From assembly GCF_900496995.4 (NCBI RefSeq), contig NC_054457.1, positions 124,001 to 188,000 of the forward strand: a DNA stretch of 64,000 nucleotides, in the 5' to 3' direction. The position numbers and the translations under genes were made by a program. This document shows, piece after piece, positions 1-11,107 of this stretch. This stretch comes from Aquila chrysaetos chrysaetos (lineage: Eukaryota; Chordata; Aves; Accipitriformes; Accipitridae). Positions within the stretch are counted from its first letter, which is position 1. The number at the start of each line of letters is the position of its first letter. The notes under the pieces are model-generated. The model was not told the origin of the DNA and did not search any database. It worked only from the letters and a program-made list of their open reading frames with translations.

Positions 1-283
1 ACAAGAAGTTGGGAGGGGACACAGCCAGGACAGCTGACCCAAAGTGGCCAATGGGGTATTCCATACCATGTGACATCATGTCTAGTATATAAACTGGGGG
101 GAGTGGGGGTGGGGGGGTATCAATGCTCAGGAACTAACTGGGCATCAGTCAGCAAGTGGTAAGCAATTGCACTGTGCATCAATTGTTTTGTATATTACAA
201 TCCTTTTATTATTATTATTGTAATTTTATTGTTATCATTATTATTTTCTTCCTTTCTTATTAAACTGTTCTTATCTCTTGTGT
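1..283 (+). mobile_element. LTR-Y family, truncated LTR (R/U5 part)
   Basis: Matches the later copy at 15921-16504 over the 'cttgtgcc/ctgacccaaa' stretch, the TATA-like tatataaactgggg (about 89-102) and the AT-rich tail ending taaactgttcttatctc. The left side runs off the window. The right side stops abruptly where another LTR has inserted at 289. The rest of the LTR is not found after 890, so the copy is broken. Confidence 0.75.
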
Positions 284-288
284 TTAGT

Positions 289-885
289 TGTCATGGTTTA
301 ACCCCAGCCAGGAACTAAGCACCACACAGCCACTCACTCACTCCTCCCCACCCAGTGGGATGGGGGAGAGAATCAGAAGGAAAAAGGTCAAACTCAAGGG
401 CTGAGATAAAGACAGTTTAATAGGTAAAGCAAAAGCCACACACCCAAGCAAAGCAAAACAAGGAATTCATTCACTACTTCCCATCAGCAGGCGGGTGTTC
501 AGCCATCTCCAGGAAAGCAGGAGTCCATCACACATAACAGTTACTTGGGAAGACAAACTCCATAACTCCGAACATCCCCCTCTTCCTTCTTCTTCCCCCA
601 TCTTTATATACTGAGCATGACGTCATATGGTCTGGAATATCCCTTTGGTCAGTTGGGGTCAGCTGTCCCAGCTGTGTCTCCTCCCAACTTCTTGTGCACC
701 CCCAGCCTACTCACTAGTGGGGTGGTGCGAGAAGCAGAAAAGGCCTTGACTCTGTGTAAGCACTGCTCAGCAGTAACTAAAAATATCTCAGCATTATCAA
801 CACTGTTTCCAGCACAAATCTAAAATATAGCCCCATACTAGCTACTATGAAGAAAATTAACTCTATCCCAGCCAAAACCAGCACA
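289..885 (-). mobile_element. Solo LTR, LTR-Y family, TSD TTAGT
   Basis: Starts tgtcatggtttaacccc and ends ccaaaaccagcaca, the family termini read on the minus strand. It is flanked by a perfect 5-bp duplication TTAGT (284-288 and 886-890), which fixes both ends. No internal retroviral sequence is present, so it is a solo LTR. A TATA-like stretch (tttatata) lies near 603-610 on the minus strand. Confidence 0.9.
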
Positions 886-890
886 TTAGT

Positions 891-1878
891 GCTAGCTATC
901 AGTTAATGACTCCAGGATGAGAGATATTGGAAATGGAAGCATGCATGTTGTCACCTTGGTGGGAATTAAACCAGATAACTGAGTCCCCTGCAGAAAAATG
1001 CAAATTGTGCTTCTCGGGTATCCATGAGGAGCAAAATATTTTCAATATCCACCAACATCATACATTAGCCATGGAAAAAAAAAAAAATCAGAATTATAGC
1101 ACCTGGAAAAACATCAGCTTAGAATTGATATGAAATCACTGAGTTAAACTCATTAGGAATCCCGTCATATACAGGAAGAAGTTAGTTATTAATCAGGCAG
1201 GAAGCAAGGCAACTTCATATCAACTTTAGAGAATGCAGAAACCCCATGTATCATTTTTTTTTAGTTTTAAGAGAACAGTCAAATACAGGAACAGGAATCA
1301 CATACACTGCTGCACCCCTAAAATCACTATTTGCATACTGATTAGCTGTCTTTTTGTTATATCTCATACTGTGTACTGCAGTATGCCATGGAAGATCCAA
1401 AAGCTGTACATACACCAACAGTCCAATATGGATTTCACAAGAAAACCATGAGGCAACACCCAGACAGGATACTCTACCCTAACAGCAAAGCCATGCTTTG
1501 CAGCAGTACTGTTGAGCTGTCAGAGAGAGTACAGCACTCTAGACTCAGACTCACAGTGATGGGAATGGAGAGTTCCCATCCTATGAAAGCAGGGGAGCCA
1601 CAGCTAAGAGCAGAGGCCTGCCATACCCATGAAAGCAGCACACTAAGCAGACTTTAAGATTAGCTTGCTTTGAATCCAAACATAAGCAACTTAATACAAC
1701 TGTATAAGCATTTCTATAAATACAGTACTACCATTACTAACAACATGCCACAAGCCTTATACTAACTATGCAAGGCCCCAGTGCTGATCTGTAAGGCTCA
1801 TTATAAACTTGTTATGAAAACTGGCTCAGTGAACTAGAGCTTGGTACCAGGTGTCTCATTATGACATGAAATTTAAGC
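891..1878. other. Unique intronic DNA, no feature seen
   Basis: AT-rich DNA inside inferred CERT1 intron 2. Only short frames without homology are present; nothing supports a gene. Confidence 0.6.
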
Positions 1879-1883
1879 ATGAG

Positions 1884-3018
1884 TGTATTGGGTTTGCATG
1901 GCAAGGTTTTGGCAGCAGGGGGGCTACAGGGGTGGCTTCTGTGTGAAGCTGCTAGAAGCTTCCCCCATGTCCAATAGAGCTGATGCCAGACAGCTCCAAG
2001 ACAGACATGCCACCAGCCAAGGCCAAGCCAATCAGCAACGCTGGTAGCGCCTCTATGATAACATTTAAGAAGGGGAAAAAGTTGCTGCGCAACATTAATT
2101 TCAGATGGAGAGAAGAGTGAGAATATGGGAGAAAAACAACTCTGCAGACACCAAGGTTAGTGAAGAAGGAGGGGAAGAAGGTGCTCCAGGTATCAGAGCA
2201 GAGATTCCCCCAAAGCCTATGGTGAAAACCATGGTGAGGCAGGCTGCCCCCCTGCAGCTTATGGAGGTCCATGGTTTTAGCAGATATCCACCTGCAGCCT
2301 ATGGAGGAACCCACACTGGAGCAGGTGGACGCCCAAAGGAGGCTGTGACCCTGCGGGAAGCTCACGCTGGAGCAGGCTCCTGACAGGACCTGTGGAGAGA
2401 GGAGCCCACGCTGGAGCATGTTTGCTGGCAGGACTTGTGACCCCACAGGGGACCCACACTGGAGCAGTCCATTCCTGAAGGACTGTACCCTGTGGAAGGG
2501 ACCCATGCTGGAGCAGTTCATTAAGAACTGCAGCCCATGGGAAGGGCTCACATTGGAGAAGTTCATGGAGGACTGTCTCCCATGGGAGAGACCCCACACT
2601 GGAACAGAAGAGTGCAAGGAGTCCTCCCCCCTGAGGAGGAAGGAGCAGCAGAAACAATGTGTGATGAACTGACTGCATCTCCCATTCCCCATCCCCCTGT
2701 GCCACTTGGGGGGAGGAGGTAGAGAACTCAGGAGTGAAGTTGTGGCCAGGAAGAATGGGGGGGTGGGGGGAAGGTGTTGTAAGATTTAGTTTTATTTCTC
2801 ATTACCCTACGCTGATTGGATTAGTAACAAATTAAATTAATTTTCCTCAAGTTGAGTCTGTTTTGTCCATGACGGTAATTGGGAAGTGATCTCTCCCTGT
2901 CCTTATCTTGACCCACAAGGCTTTTGTTATATTTTCTCTCCCCTGTCCAGCTGAGGAGGGGTAATGATAAAGCAGCATTGGTGGGCACCTGGCATCCAGC
3001 CAGGGTCAACCCACCACA
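1884..3018 (+). mobile_element. Solo LTR, LTR-X family, TSD ATGAG
   Basis: 1135 bp from tgtattgggtttgcatgg to cagggtcaacccaccaca, bounded by a perfect 5-bp duplication ATGAG (1879-1883 and 3019-3023). Related copies lie at 13104-14020, 43280-44949, 48445-48898 and 48972-50017. It contains an imperfect minisatellite. Its antisense strand is open for 246 codons (1952-2692), which I treat as by-product coding potential. Confidence 0.92.
2300..2610 (+). repeat. LTR-internal minisatellite, 44-51 bp units
   Basis: The core 'cacgctggagca' recurs at spacings of about 51, 44, 48, 49, 45 and 46 bp (cores at 2316, 2367, 2411, 2459, 2508, 2553, 2599). The same array, with a different number of units, is present in the other LTR-X copies, so it belongs to the element. 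Confidence 0.8.
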
Positions 3019-3023
3019 ATGAG

Positions 3024-3946
3024 ATAACAAAGGCCTTGAAAATATGGACACAGGCTAAAAGCAAAAGCCCCAGAACCAGAAACAACTCCTTAATGGTAAA
3101 TTACTGGTCAGTGAAAAAGCACAGCCTACAGAGCTGGGAAGACTGCTTTTGCTCTAAGCAGCAGCAGCTACACAAGGGGCAGAAAAAAAACCCAAAAACC
3201 AAAACAGCTGAGCAACAGGGCAATGCACCTGCTGCAGCCTGGGAAAGTAACAGCCCCCCCCCCCCCCCCCAACATCACATAGGATGTAGTCCAGGAGGAG
3301 GAGCCAAGGATTAAAAATCGCCTAGAAAATCATTTTGTAAAAGATCCCAAATTGGGGCAGGGTTGGCAGAAGATGCCTATTTCAATTCTGCCCCGTCCTG
3401 TTGGCTGTGTCCCACCCCCACCCTCCATTAAGGAGCTCTCCAGTCAGGTCACCTTGACCTCAGCAACTAGGACCATCAAGAACAAAGATATCAAACTAGA
3501 TATATGGCATTGGCTCCATGGTACTGCATACTTGCAGCTAATTTAGGATATAAGTGTTAAAGACTTGACTGCATTGAATACATAATGATAATGGTTAGTG
3601 CGTAAGAACCAATGTATAGTGATAATTAACATGTAAGAGCTAATTATAAGCACAAGGCATGTTGCTAACAAATGTCAGCCTAAAAGCTTTAATTCTAAAG
3701 TTTAAAATTGACCTGACGTCAGTCTAAACTCTCTCATCACAACTATCTCCAATTCCTTGAGAGATATATATATAAAAAATTCTATTTGTGTACATATATA
3801 TCTATATATGCACACATATTTAGCTGTGAAACAACTTTTCTCCTGCAACTTAAAGTTTTAAGAATATATTAGACACTAGTCACAATGCAATCTGGATTCT
3901 TAAGTGTCTGGAGACATGGGGTAGCAAATTCTCTTCAACTGGTCCT
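3024..3946. other. Intronic DNA; poly-C run, possible outer LTR
   Basis: Contains a poly-C tract near 3246-3262 and AT-rich DNA. The part next to beta1 may be the left half of an older LTR whose right half is at 11108-11938, because the pre-insertion sequence joins across the GGTCCT duplication. I could not fix a left boundary. Confidence 0.4.
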
Positions 3947-4242
3947 TGTCGGGGTATGTAGCGAATCTGCCGAATGCCTGACGGTGCATGAGCAGCGTGA
4001 CCTTGAGCAGCTTGTGGTGTATCCTTGAGAGTCTGGAAAGTCCTGAGCAAGAAAATGATAAGAAGAACCGTCTTGAGGAATCCGCAGCAAAACTGTTACC
4101 CAATCATGAATTGTTAGTTACTAACTAAACCAATCATATATGAACACATACTCTGAAGAAGGTTATAAAAAGGCTTGTTAGAACAATAAAGTAGCCATTT
4201 TGGCACAATCTGATGTTTGTCGTGTCCGTCTCTACTGCGACA
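3947..4242 (+). repeat. beta1 5' LTR
   Basis: Runs from tgtcggggtatgtag to ctactgcgaca. A TATA box (TATAAAA, 4164-4170) and a polyadenylation signal AATAAA (4185-4190) lie about 15 bp apart, which implies a very short R region. The pair at 10806-11101 differs at three positions, all in the first 30 bp. Confidence 0.95.
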
Positions 4243-4244
4243 AA

Positions 4245-4261
4245 TGGTGACCCCGATCGTG
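4245..4261 (+). promoter_or_regulatory. Primer binding site, tRNA-Trp-like
   Basis: Starts two bases after the LTR. tggtgaccccga matches the complement of the 3' end of vertebrate tRNA-Trp; a single extra t interrupts the following cgtg. tRNA-Trp is the primer known for avian sarcoma/leukosis viruses. Confidence 0.8.
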
Positions 4262-4430
4262 CGAAGTGATCATTTAAAGAACGTATTTTGGTACTAGATA
4301 GAAATATAGCGGCAGCGGGGAGAGCTGCGGAGACGGAGCCTGGTGAAGCTGAGAGCAGAGGGAGTCTGCTTGGTCCAGACCTGAACTTCGACACCCAAAA
4401 AGGTGAGCCACCGGGGACTAAACTGTTAGA

Positions 4431-6383
4431 ATGGGGCAGCAATTAACAAAAGAAGAGGAGACAGTTTTGTCTACCTGGAAAGCCCTATTAAAAAGAAAAG
4501 GGGTTAAAACCACCGAACAAAACCTGAAAAAGATTTTGATATGGAGTAAGATGCATGGCTTTGAAGCCACAACAGTTATTGCATTCAGTGTGAAGTGCAT
4601 GGCAAGCAGTAGGATGGAAAATATTGGATGAGATCTCTAAAGGACAGAAAGAGGCATGTGAGTTGGCGATTATATTATGGCATCTATTAAGCGAGACCCT
4701 GAAGGAATGGAAAGCAGAATGTGAGGCGAATGATGAGCAAAAGAAAGATGAAAAACCAGAAAGTGTTAGAAAGGAGAAAGATTGTGGCCAAGGAACAAAT
4801 GAAGCCGATGCCGCAGCATCAGCGGTAGCAGGCAGGAAACCCCTCACGGGCAAAAGCAGATCATGCCCTCGTCCACCTTCTTCTCCTCCGCCATTAAATA
4901 TTTTACAGGGCGATGAGGGGCCCTCCCCACCCAGTGGTGCAGCAGCGGCACCTAGCGGTGCAGCAGCAGAAGGGGTGACCCCATCGGCCCCCCCCCCGAG
5001 GAGGAACATACGGCGAATCCGGCGAACAACACAGAGCCGGAAAGTGAGAACAAAAATGAAAGTGAGGAAGAAGCTTTAACTGCTGCTATGCAAGCTCTGC
5101 ATCTTACAGATAAAACCATAGTGAAAAAAGCCCCGCCATGGACTCTCCCTCCATCCACAATAACTGTAGTCCCAAGATCTCCTGATCAATTTTGGGAGCG
5201 AGTTAGGAAATATGCTGCCGAAGCTGGCAACTGGGATCTAGTTGAATGCCTCAGCCCGTGCTCTCCTATACCAGCATGTCTGAAGCCTGTAAACATAACA
5301 GCAGAGGCTCCTAGTATATTTCCTGTTTTCAAAGCTGCTGCAGGCGCAAATCAGCACGATGAGCACGATCCAATTGGCTGGAAAGTGGTGCAGGATTTGC
5401 AGAATAAAGCACAAAAATTTGGAATCAATTCTCCTGAGGTGATGCAACTTATTCGAATAATCAGCACGGATCTGCTGTGTCCATATGACATTACACATCT
5501 CGCACAAGTGCTGTTTCAGCCCGTGCAGTTGCAAGTGTTTCAATCTACTTGGAGGCAGATGGCACGCACAGCAGCGCAGAATAATTTGCGGCTGCCACAG
5601 GGTGATCCGAGGCTTGGCCTTGGAGAGGATGCTTTACTTGGTGAAGGGCCGTTTAATAACCCTCAACTGCAGGCTACATGGCCTCCGATTGTTCTCAAAC
5701 AGGCACAGCATATAGGAATTACGGCATTAAAGCGAACCATGGAACTAGCAGCTCCGAAGCAAAAATACATTGCTATCCACCAAGGCCCCAGAGAACCCTT
5801 TTTACAGTTTGTAGAAAAAATATCTGCCGCACTGGAAAAACAGGTAGAAGATGAGGTGTTAAGACAAATGCTGTGCAAACAGCTAGCAAAAGATAATGCT
5901 AATGAGGACTGTTAAAAGATAATACAGGCTTTACCAGGAGATCCTTCTATTCCCAACATGGTGGCCGCATGCTCTAAAGTTGGGACAGTGGAACATAAGG
6001 TGGCCGCCCAGTCGGCAGCGCAAGTGGCTGCCCTAGCTACTGTTATGAATATGAGAAATTCAGGGAAATGCTTTGGGTGTGGCAGAGAAGGGCACATAAA
6101 GGCAGCTTGTCTAAACAGAACATCACCAGGTAAACAACCGGTGAACGTCCCACCAAAGATTAATTGCAACAAATGTGGAAAACCAGGACATTTTGCAAAA
6201 CAATGTCATTCCAAATTTCATATTAATGGGCAGCCACTACAGGGAAACCACAAGAAGAGCGCGAGAGGGCATGCGAGGACAACAAATCCCCTCCCAGCAG
6301 CCAGCCAACTCCCCTCTGTGAACAATTATCAGCTGCAACACCTGGCTCAGCAGGGTTGGATGTATCCACCGCCAACACAATAA
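4431..6383 (+). pseudogene. gag: beta1 gag (broken)
   Basis: Virion structural polyprotein. It opens MGQQLTKEEE with a myristoylation-type Gly2 (matrix). A Pro-rich linker with PSAP (late-domain type) follows, then capsid with a major-homology-region stretch QGPREPFLQFVEKI near 5791-5832, and nucleocapsid with two zinc knuckles, CFGCGREGHIKAAC and CNKCGKPGHFAKQC (about 6070-6210). The frame is broken by a shift near 4590-4620, a shift at the poly-C run around 4986-4997, and an in-frame TAA at 5913-5915. Two of these are simple small lesions, consistent with a recent insertion. The C-terminus overlaps pro in the -1 frame. Confidence 0.92.
6242..6248 (+). promoter_or_regulatory. gag-pro slippery heptamer GGGAAAC
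   Basis: In gag frame it reads G GGA AAC, and in the -1 frame GGG AAA C, which is exactly the frame of pro. GGGAAAC is a known betaretroviral -1 frameshift site. The same heptamer sits at the same place in beta2 (50046-50052). I did not model the downstream RNA structure. Confidence 0.85.
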
Positions 6384-7039
6384 CTATAGTCACAAAAGAC
6401 ATCGTTAAGGTCCCTCTTGATGCAAAGGGTCCTATAGGACGAGGACTGAGTGCATTGCTACTGGGAAGATCAAGTAGCACGTTAAATGGGCTAACTGTGC
6501 ATGTAGGAGTTATTGATGCTGATTTTACAGGTCAAATTTGTGCACTGGTTTCAACCCCCTACCCACCAGTAACAATCCCAAAAGGTACTCGCATTGCTCA
6601 ACTTATTCCTTTTTCGAGTTGTGTTTCAAAAGCAGAACAGCGCCTGCGATGCGATGGAGGCTTCGGCTCTACGGGACCCCCTCAAGTCTGCTGGTCTCAG
6701 ACTGTTTCATCATCCCGACCACATATGACGTGCACGCTGTCGAATCACGGACGATCGCCGACCACAGTAAGGCTTGCGGGGCTCCTGGACACTGGAGCTG
6801 ATGTGACTGTTATTGCTGATTATCTGTGGCCATCCACCTGGCCAACAGAGGATGCGGGTATAGGGGTAGTGGGGCTGGGAGGATCCTCACGAGCAAGGAC
6901 AGCAGCCACAGCAGTTCTGATTACCAATCCTGAGGGCCAACAAGTAGTCATTAAACCATATGTGACGGCAGGTCCCCTCAATTTATGGGGGAGGGATTGC
7001 TCGTTGCAATGGGGGGTGAGAATTACCACAGATTTTTAA
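6249..7039 (+). CDS. pro: beta1 pro: dUTPase plus aspartic protease
   Basis: Made by -1 frameshifting from gag; the frame is open from the slippery site to TAA at 7037-7039. The first half is a retroviral dUTPase, with PGSAGLDV (motif 1), GRSS (motif 2), GVIDADFTG (motif 3), RIAQL (motif 4) and GGFGSTG (motif 5). Motif 3 has Phe where Tyr is usual. The second half is the protease, with the active site LLDTGADVTV and the GRD near the C-terminus. No G-patch was seen after the protease. Ends inside the start of the pol frame, which is again -1. Confidence 0.88.
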
Positions 7040-9639
7040 CGGGGGCCACTGTGCTGCAGGGTGTTAGACAACCCACGCTTGTTTTAACTTGGTTAACAAA
7101 TAACCCTGTGTGGGTGGATCAGTGGCCCCTACCAATTGAAAAATTAAAGGCCCTGCAAGAATTGGTGGCAGAACAACTAGCTGCTGGACACATTGAACCC
7201 TCTCAGAGCCCATGGAATACTCCAGTGTTTGTCATAAAAAAGAAATCAGGAAAATGGCGATTTTTGCATGACCTGCGGCAAGTCAATGCTGTCATGGCCA
7301 CGATGGGGGCTCTGCAACCAGGCATGCCTTCACCTGCCATGATCCCTCAAGATTGGGAAATCATTGTCATGGACCTTAAGGACTGTTTTTTTACGATACC
7401 ATTAGCTTCCCAAGACAAAGAAAAATTTGCATTTTCTGTGCCTTCTATCAATCATGCAGAACCAGCAAAAAGATCTCATCAATGGAGAGTTCTGCCACAG
7501 GGCATGAAAAATTCGCCAACAATTTGTCAATGGTTTGTAGCACAAGCTTTGTCACCTGTAAGGGAAAAATTCCCTACTAGTTATTGTTATCATTATATGG
7601 ATGACATTCTGTTAGCATCAGACAACAAGGAGCAGTTGAATGACATGGAGAATTTGGCCAGGAATTCGTTACAACAATATGGATTAGTTATTGCCCCTGA
7701 AAAGGTACAAAGAATAGAACCCTGGAAATATTTGGGAATGACAGTTACAAGCAAGCAGGTTGTGCCCCAACCTGTGAAACTCAACCTTGAGGTTAAGACA
7801 CTCAATGATGTACAGAAACTGATGGGATCCTTGAACTGGATCAGGCCCTATCTTGGACTGACCAATTTGCAGTTGCAACCTTTATTGGAATTATTAAAAA
7901 ATTCCACTGATCCAACAGAACCCAGAATATTAAATAAGGAAGCGTTAAATGTAATTCACATGGTGGAACAATGCATATTTGTTTCTCGAATAGATCTGTT
8001 TCAATTGGTACAATTCTTTGTACTAATTGACAAAACTGTGCCGTTTGGTGCTTTGGTGCAGTGGAATTCTGAGTGGGATGACCCATTACATATTTTAGAA
8101 TGGATGGTTTTATCATTCCGGCCATGAAAAACTGCTCCTGGATTGTTTGAACTTATTGCTGATGTAATCATAAAAGCCAGAAAACGATGTTTAGAACTAA
8201 CAGGATGTGATCCAGCTACGATTGTTTTACCTGTTCAAAATTGGTATTTTGAATGGTGTCTGGCAAACAATTACGAGCTGCAAGTGGCCATGGCGGGTTT
8301 TCAAGGGCAAATATCGTATCATCTACCGTCACACCCGCTACTGAACTTTGCTCGAGAAGTACCATTTGGTCAGAAAAATCTAAACCAGCCAGAATCTGTG
8401 AAAGGCCCCACTGTCTTTACAGATGGCTCGGGAAAAACAGGTAAAGCAGCAGTAGTATGGTATGAGAAGAACAACTGGAACAACAAAGTAGTATATCAAA
8501 ATGGTTCTCCACAAGTAGTAGAGCTGCGTGCAATGGCTGTTGCCTTTTCTATTTTTTCTACTCCTGTAAATATTGTAACTGATTCAGTGTATGTAGCTAA
8601 CTTAGTTTGTCACCTAGACAAAGTGGTTTTGACCATGTCAGACAATCAATTATTATTTGATGTGCTTTTAGAACTCTGGAAAGGTATTCAACTACGGACA
8701 GAACCTTATTTTATCATGCACATCCGGAGTCATACCACTTTACCAGGATTTTATACGGAAGGTAATGCCAGAGCGGATGCTCTTGTTTCTGCTATGGCTC
8801 TGAGTACTGTTCCTAACCTGAAGCAACAAGCTGTATTATCACATCAATTTTTTCATCAAGGTTTTCGAGCTTTACGACAGCAGTTTGATTTGTCCCATAC
8901 TGAAGCTCGCTCCATTATAGCTGCCTGCCCTGATTGTCAAGGAACTCACACTCCAGTGTATTTTGGTACTAATCCCAGAGGTATGCAGGCTTTACAGATT
9001 TGGCAAACTGATGTTACTCATATAAATGAATTTGGCCAACAGAAATATGTTCATGTTTCTATTGATACTTATTCTCATGCTTTGGTAGCAACAGCACATA
9101 ATACAGAAACAGGAAAAGATGTGATTCGACATTTGCGGAAGGCTTTCTCTATGCTTGGGGTGCCACACCAAATTAAAACGGACAATGGCCCAGCATATGT
9201 TTCACAGAAAGTTCAAACATTTTTTAATTTGTGGGGTGTTACTCATGTTACAGGAATTCCCCACTCCCCGACAGGACAAGCAATTGTTGAGCGTGCACAT
9301 GGCACGTTGAAGCAGCAGCTTCAAAAACAAAAAGGGGGAATGATTGGGGAACCACCACAGGCATGTTTAGATAAAGCAGTTTATGTTCTTAACTTTCTCC
9401 ATTATGGGGATAATTCTTCTCTACTTCCTCTTTTTCAACATTTCTCTTCTCTTTTTTCAACACAGAATTTACAAAAAGGCATCAAAGTACATGTTAAAGA
9501 TTTAATTACTGGTCAGTGGAGTGGACCATGTGAGCTATTAACCTGGGGAAGGGGTTATGCTTGTGTTTCCACAGATGCCGGTCCTCGCTGGGTTCCTGCT
9601 CGGTGTGTTCGGCCTGTATTGGAACCTGCCTCAGGGTGA
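6985..9639 (+). pseudogene. pol: beta1 pol: RT, RNase H, integrase (one stop)
   Basis: Reverse transcriptase with LPQGM and the catalytic YMDD (in YHYMDDILLA), then an RNase H core beginning TVFTDGSG with later TDSVYVAN and ARADAL. Integrase follows, with HQFFH and CPDC (zinc-binding HHCC), then WQTDVTH, TDNGPAY and the catalytic Glu in GQAIVERAHG (DDE). The single break is TGA at 8125-8127 in the RT connection; both sides are in one frame. Pol is expressed by a second -1 shift from pro; no convincing slippery site was found. The 3' end overlaps env. Confidence 0.95.
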
Positions 9640-10887
9640 AGGATGGGTGGTCTCACAACCTAAACAAAATGTTTGGGTCACTTTAGCAAACATGACACAT
9701 CAGGACACCATGTGTCTCGCCACCGCAAGCCCTGAAAATCCATTTTCTACATGCTTGGTAGGAATACCCGTGGACACATGGCCGAACCCACTGCAGATCC
9801 CGAATCTCTGTAGTTCTCCAGAAAATTGTACAAAAAACTGGGATGGTGTGTATGCACACCTCTCGCAGGTTACCTAGGAACCCCAAGAGTTAGAATTACT
9901 AGGATCTGTAGTGATGGATGCTTGTGTATTTTTTAATTACTCTTATAACAATACTGCTCGCCGAGGCCAAAATGTTAATGCAACTAGTATTCTTTATCGC
10001 AATGCAACTGCGTGGTGTAATTACACCACACCTAATGCTTCACGATCCTCTGTTGCTCCTCTTGCGCTACCTCCTGGTGTGTTTTTAATCTGTGGAGATC
10101 GTGCCTGGGGAGGCATTCCATCTAAATTGAATGGAGGCCCGTGTAGCCTCGGACGCCTCACGTTATTAACACCAAATGTGTCAATGATTCTGAACATGAC
10201 TTGAAAACATAAGCAAGTCCAAAGGACTGTTCATCAGTTTAGCAGTTCCTGTCAAGATAACATTGAATTCTGGAATCGAGGCCAGATCATAGCAGCCTCC
10301 ATATTGGCACCAGGAGTTGGCGTTGCAAATGCCTTAAGAACTTTAAATAAGTTGGGATGTTGGCTTAGCAAACAAACTAATGCTACCTCTTTAGCTTTAA
10401 GAGGCCTTCTAACTGACATTGATAGCGTTAGACATGCTACACTACAAAATAGAGCTGAAATTGATTTTTTGCTTTTAGCACAAGGACATGGTTGTGGTGA
10501 GTTTGAAGGCATGTGTTGTATGAATCTATCCGATCACTCAGAATCCATTTACAGTAGTATTCAACAATTAAAGAAGGAAGTCAGGAAGTTGACAAAAAGC
10601 GATGAGTCAGATTGGCTAGCAAAGATGTTCGAGGGTTGGGGATTGTCTGGATGGTTGATATCTCCGCTCAAGACTGGGGGGGGGTAGCGATCTTGATTGT
10701 AATAACTGTGCTCCTAATGTTGTCCTGTCTTCTCAGCCTTCTGCAAAGGGCCCTGCAGAGGGCCGCTGGAGCAATATTTTTAGCACAAATACAAAAAGGG
10801 GGAATTGTCGGGGAATGCAGCGAATCTGCCAAATGCCTGACGGTGCATGAGCAGCGTGACCTTGAGCAGCTTGTGGTGTATCCTTGA
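9557..10887 (+). pseudogene. env: beta1 env, alpharetrovirus-like (broken)
   Basis: Overlaps the end of pol in another frame. The surface part has a hydrophobic N-terminal leader, several N-glycosylation sites and FLICGDRAWGGIPS. The transmembrane part has an internal hydrophobic segment between cysteines, CGEFEGMCC (CX6CC) and NLSDHSESI, which are features I associate with avian sarcoma/leukosis TM protein. A membrane anchor follows near 10690-10760. Breaks: TAG 9875-9877, TGA 10202-10204, and a frameshift at the poly-G run around 10675-10685. The reading frame ends 82 bp inside the 3' LTR. Confidence 0.88.
10793..10805 (+). promoter_or_regulatory. beta1 polypurine tract
   Basis: Purine-rich run (aaaaagggggaat) directly before the 3' LTR, where plus-strand DNA synthesis starts. 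Confidence 0.8.
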
Positions 10888-11101
10888 GAGTCTGGAAAGT
10901 CCTGAGCAAGAAAATGATAAGAAGAACCGTCTTGAGGAATCCGCAGCAAAACTGTTACCCAATCATGAATTGTTAGTTACTAACTAAACCAATCATATAT
11001 GAACACATACTCTGAAGAAGGTTATAAAAAGGCTTGTTAGAACAATAAAGTAGCCATTTTGGCACAATCTGATGTTTGTCGTGTCCGTCTCTACTGCGAC
11101 A
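10806..11101 (+). repeat. beta1 3' LTR
   Basis: Same 296 bp as the 5' LTR except three substitutions near the start. Followed by the second copy of the target duplication GGTCCT. Confidence 0.95.
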
Positions 11102-11107
11102 GGTCCT

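Larger units (their letters stand above)
3947..11101 (+). mobile_element. Provirus beta1 (class II ERV, complete structure)
   Basis: Two 296-bp LTRs flank gag, pro, pol and env in the standard order. The whole element is bounded by a perfect 6-bp duplication GGTCCT (3941-3946 and 11102-11107), as expected for alpha/betaretrovirus-type integrases. The LTRs differ at only about 3 of 296 positions, so the insertion is recent on an avian time scale. Pol and pro with dUTPase place it in the beta-like (ERVK) group, while env resembles avian alpharetroviruses. gag, pol and env all carry breaks, so it looks defective as read. Confidence 0.95.

Noticed and set aside
4245-4261. tRNA-like matches at the primer binding sites
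   Set aside because: Only 17-18 bases complementary to tRNA 3' ends; not tRNA genes.
7020-7045. Slippery site for beta1 pro-pol at gattttta
   Set aside because: Does not fit XXXYYYZ in the right frame and is not conserved in beta2.
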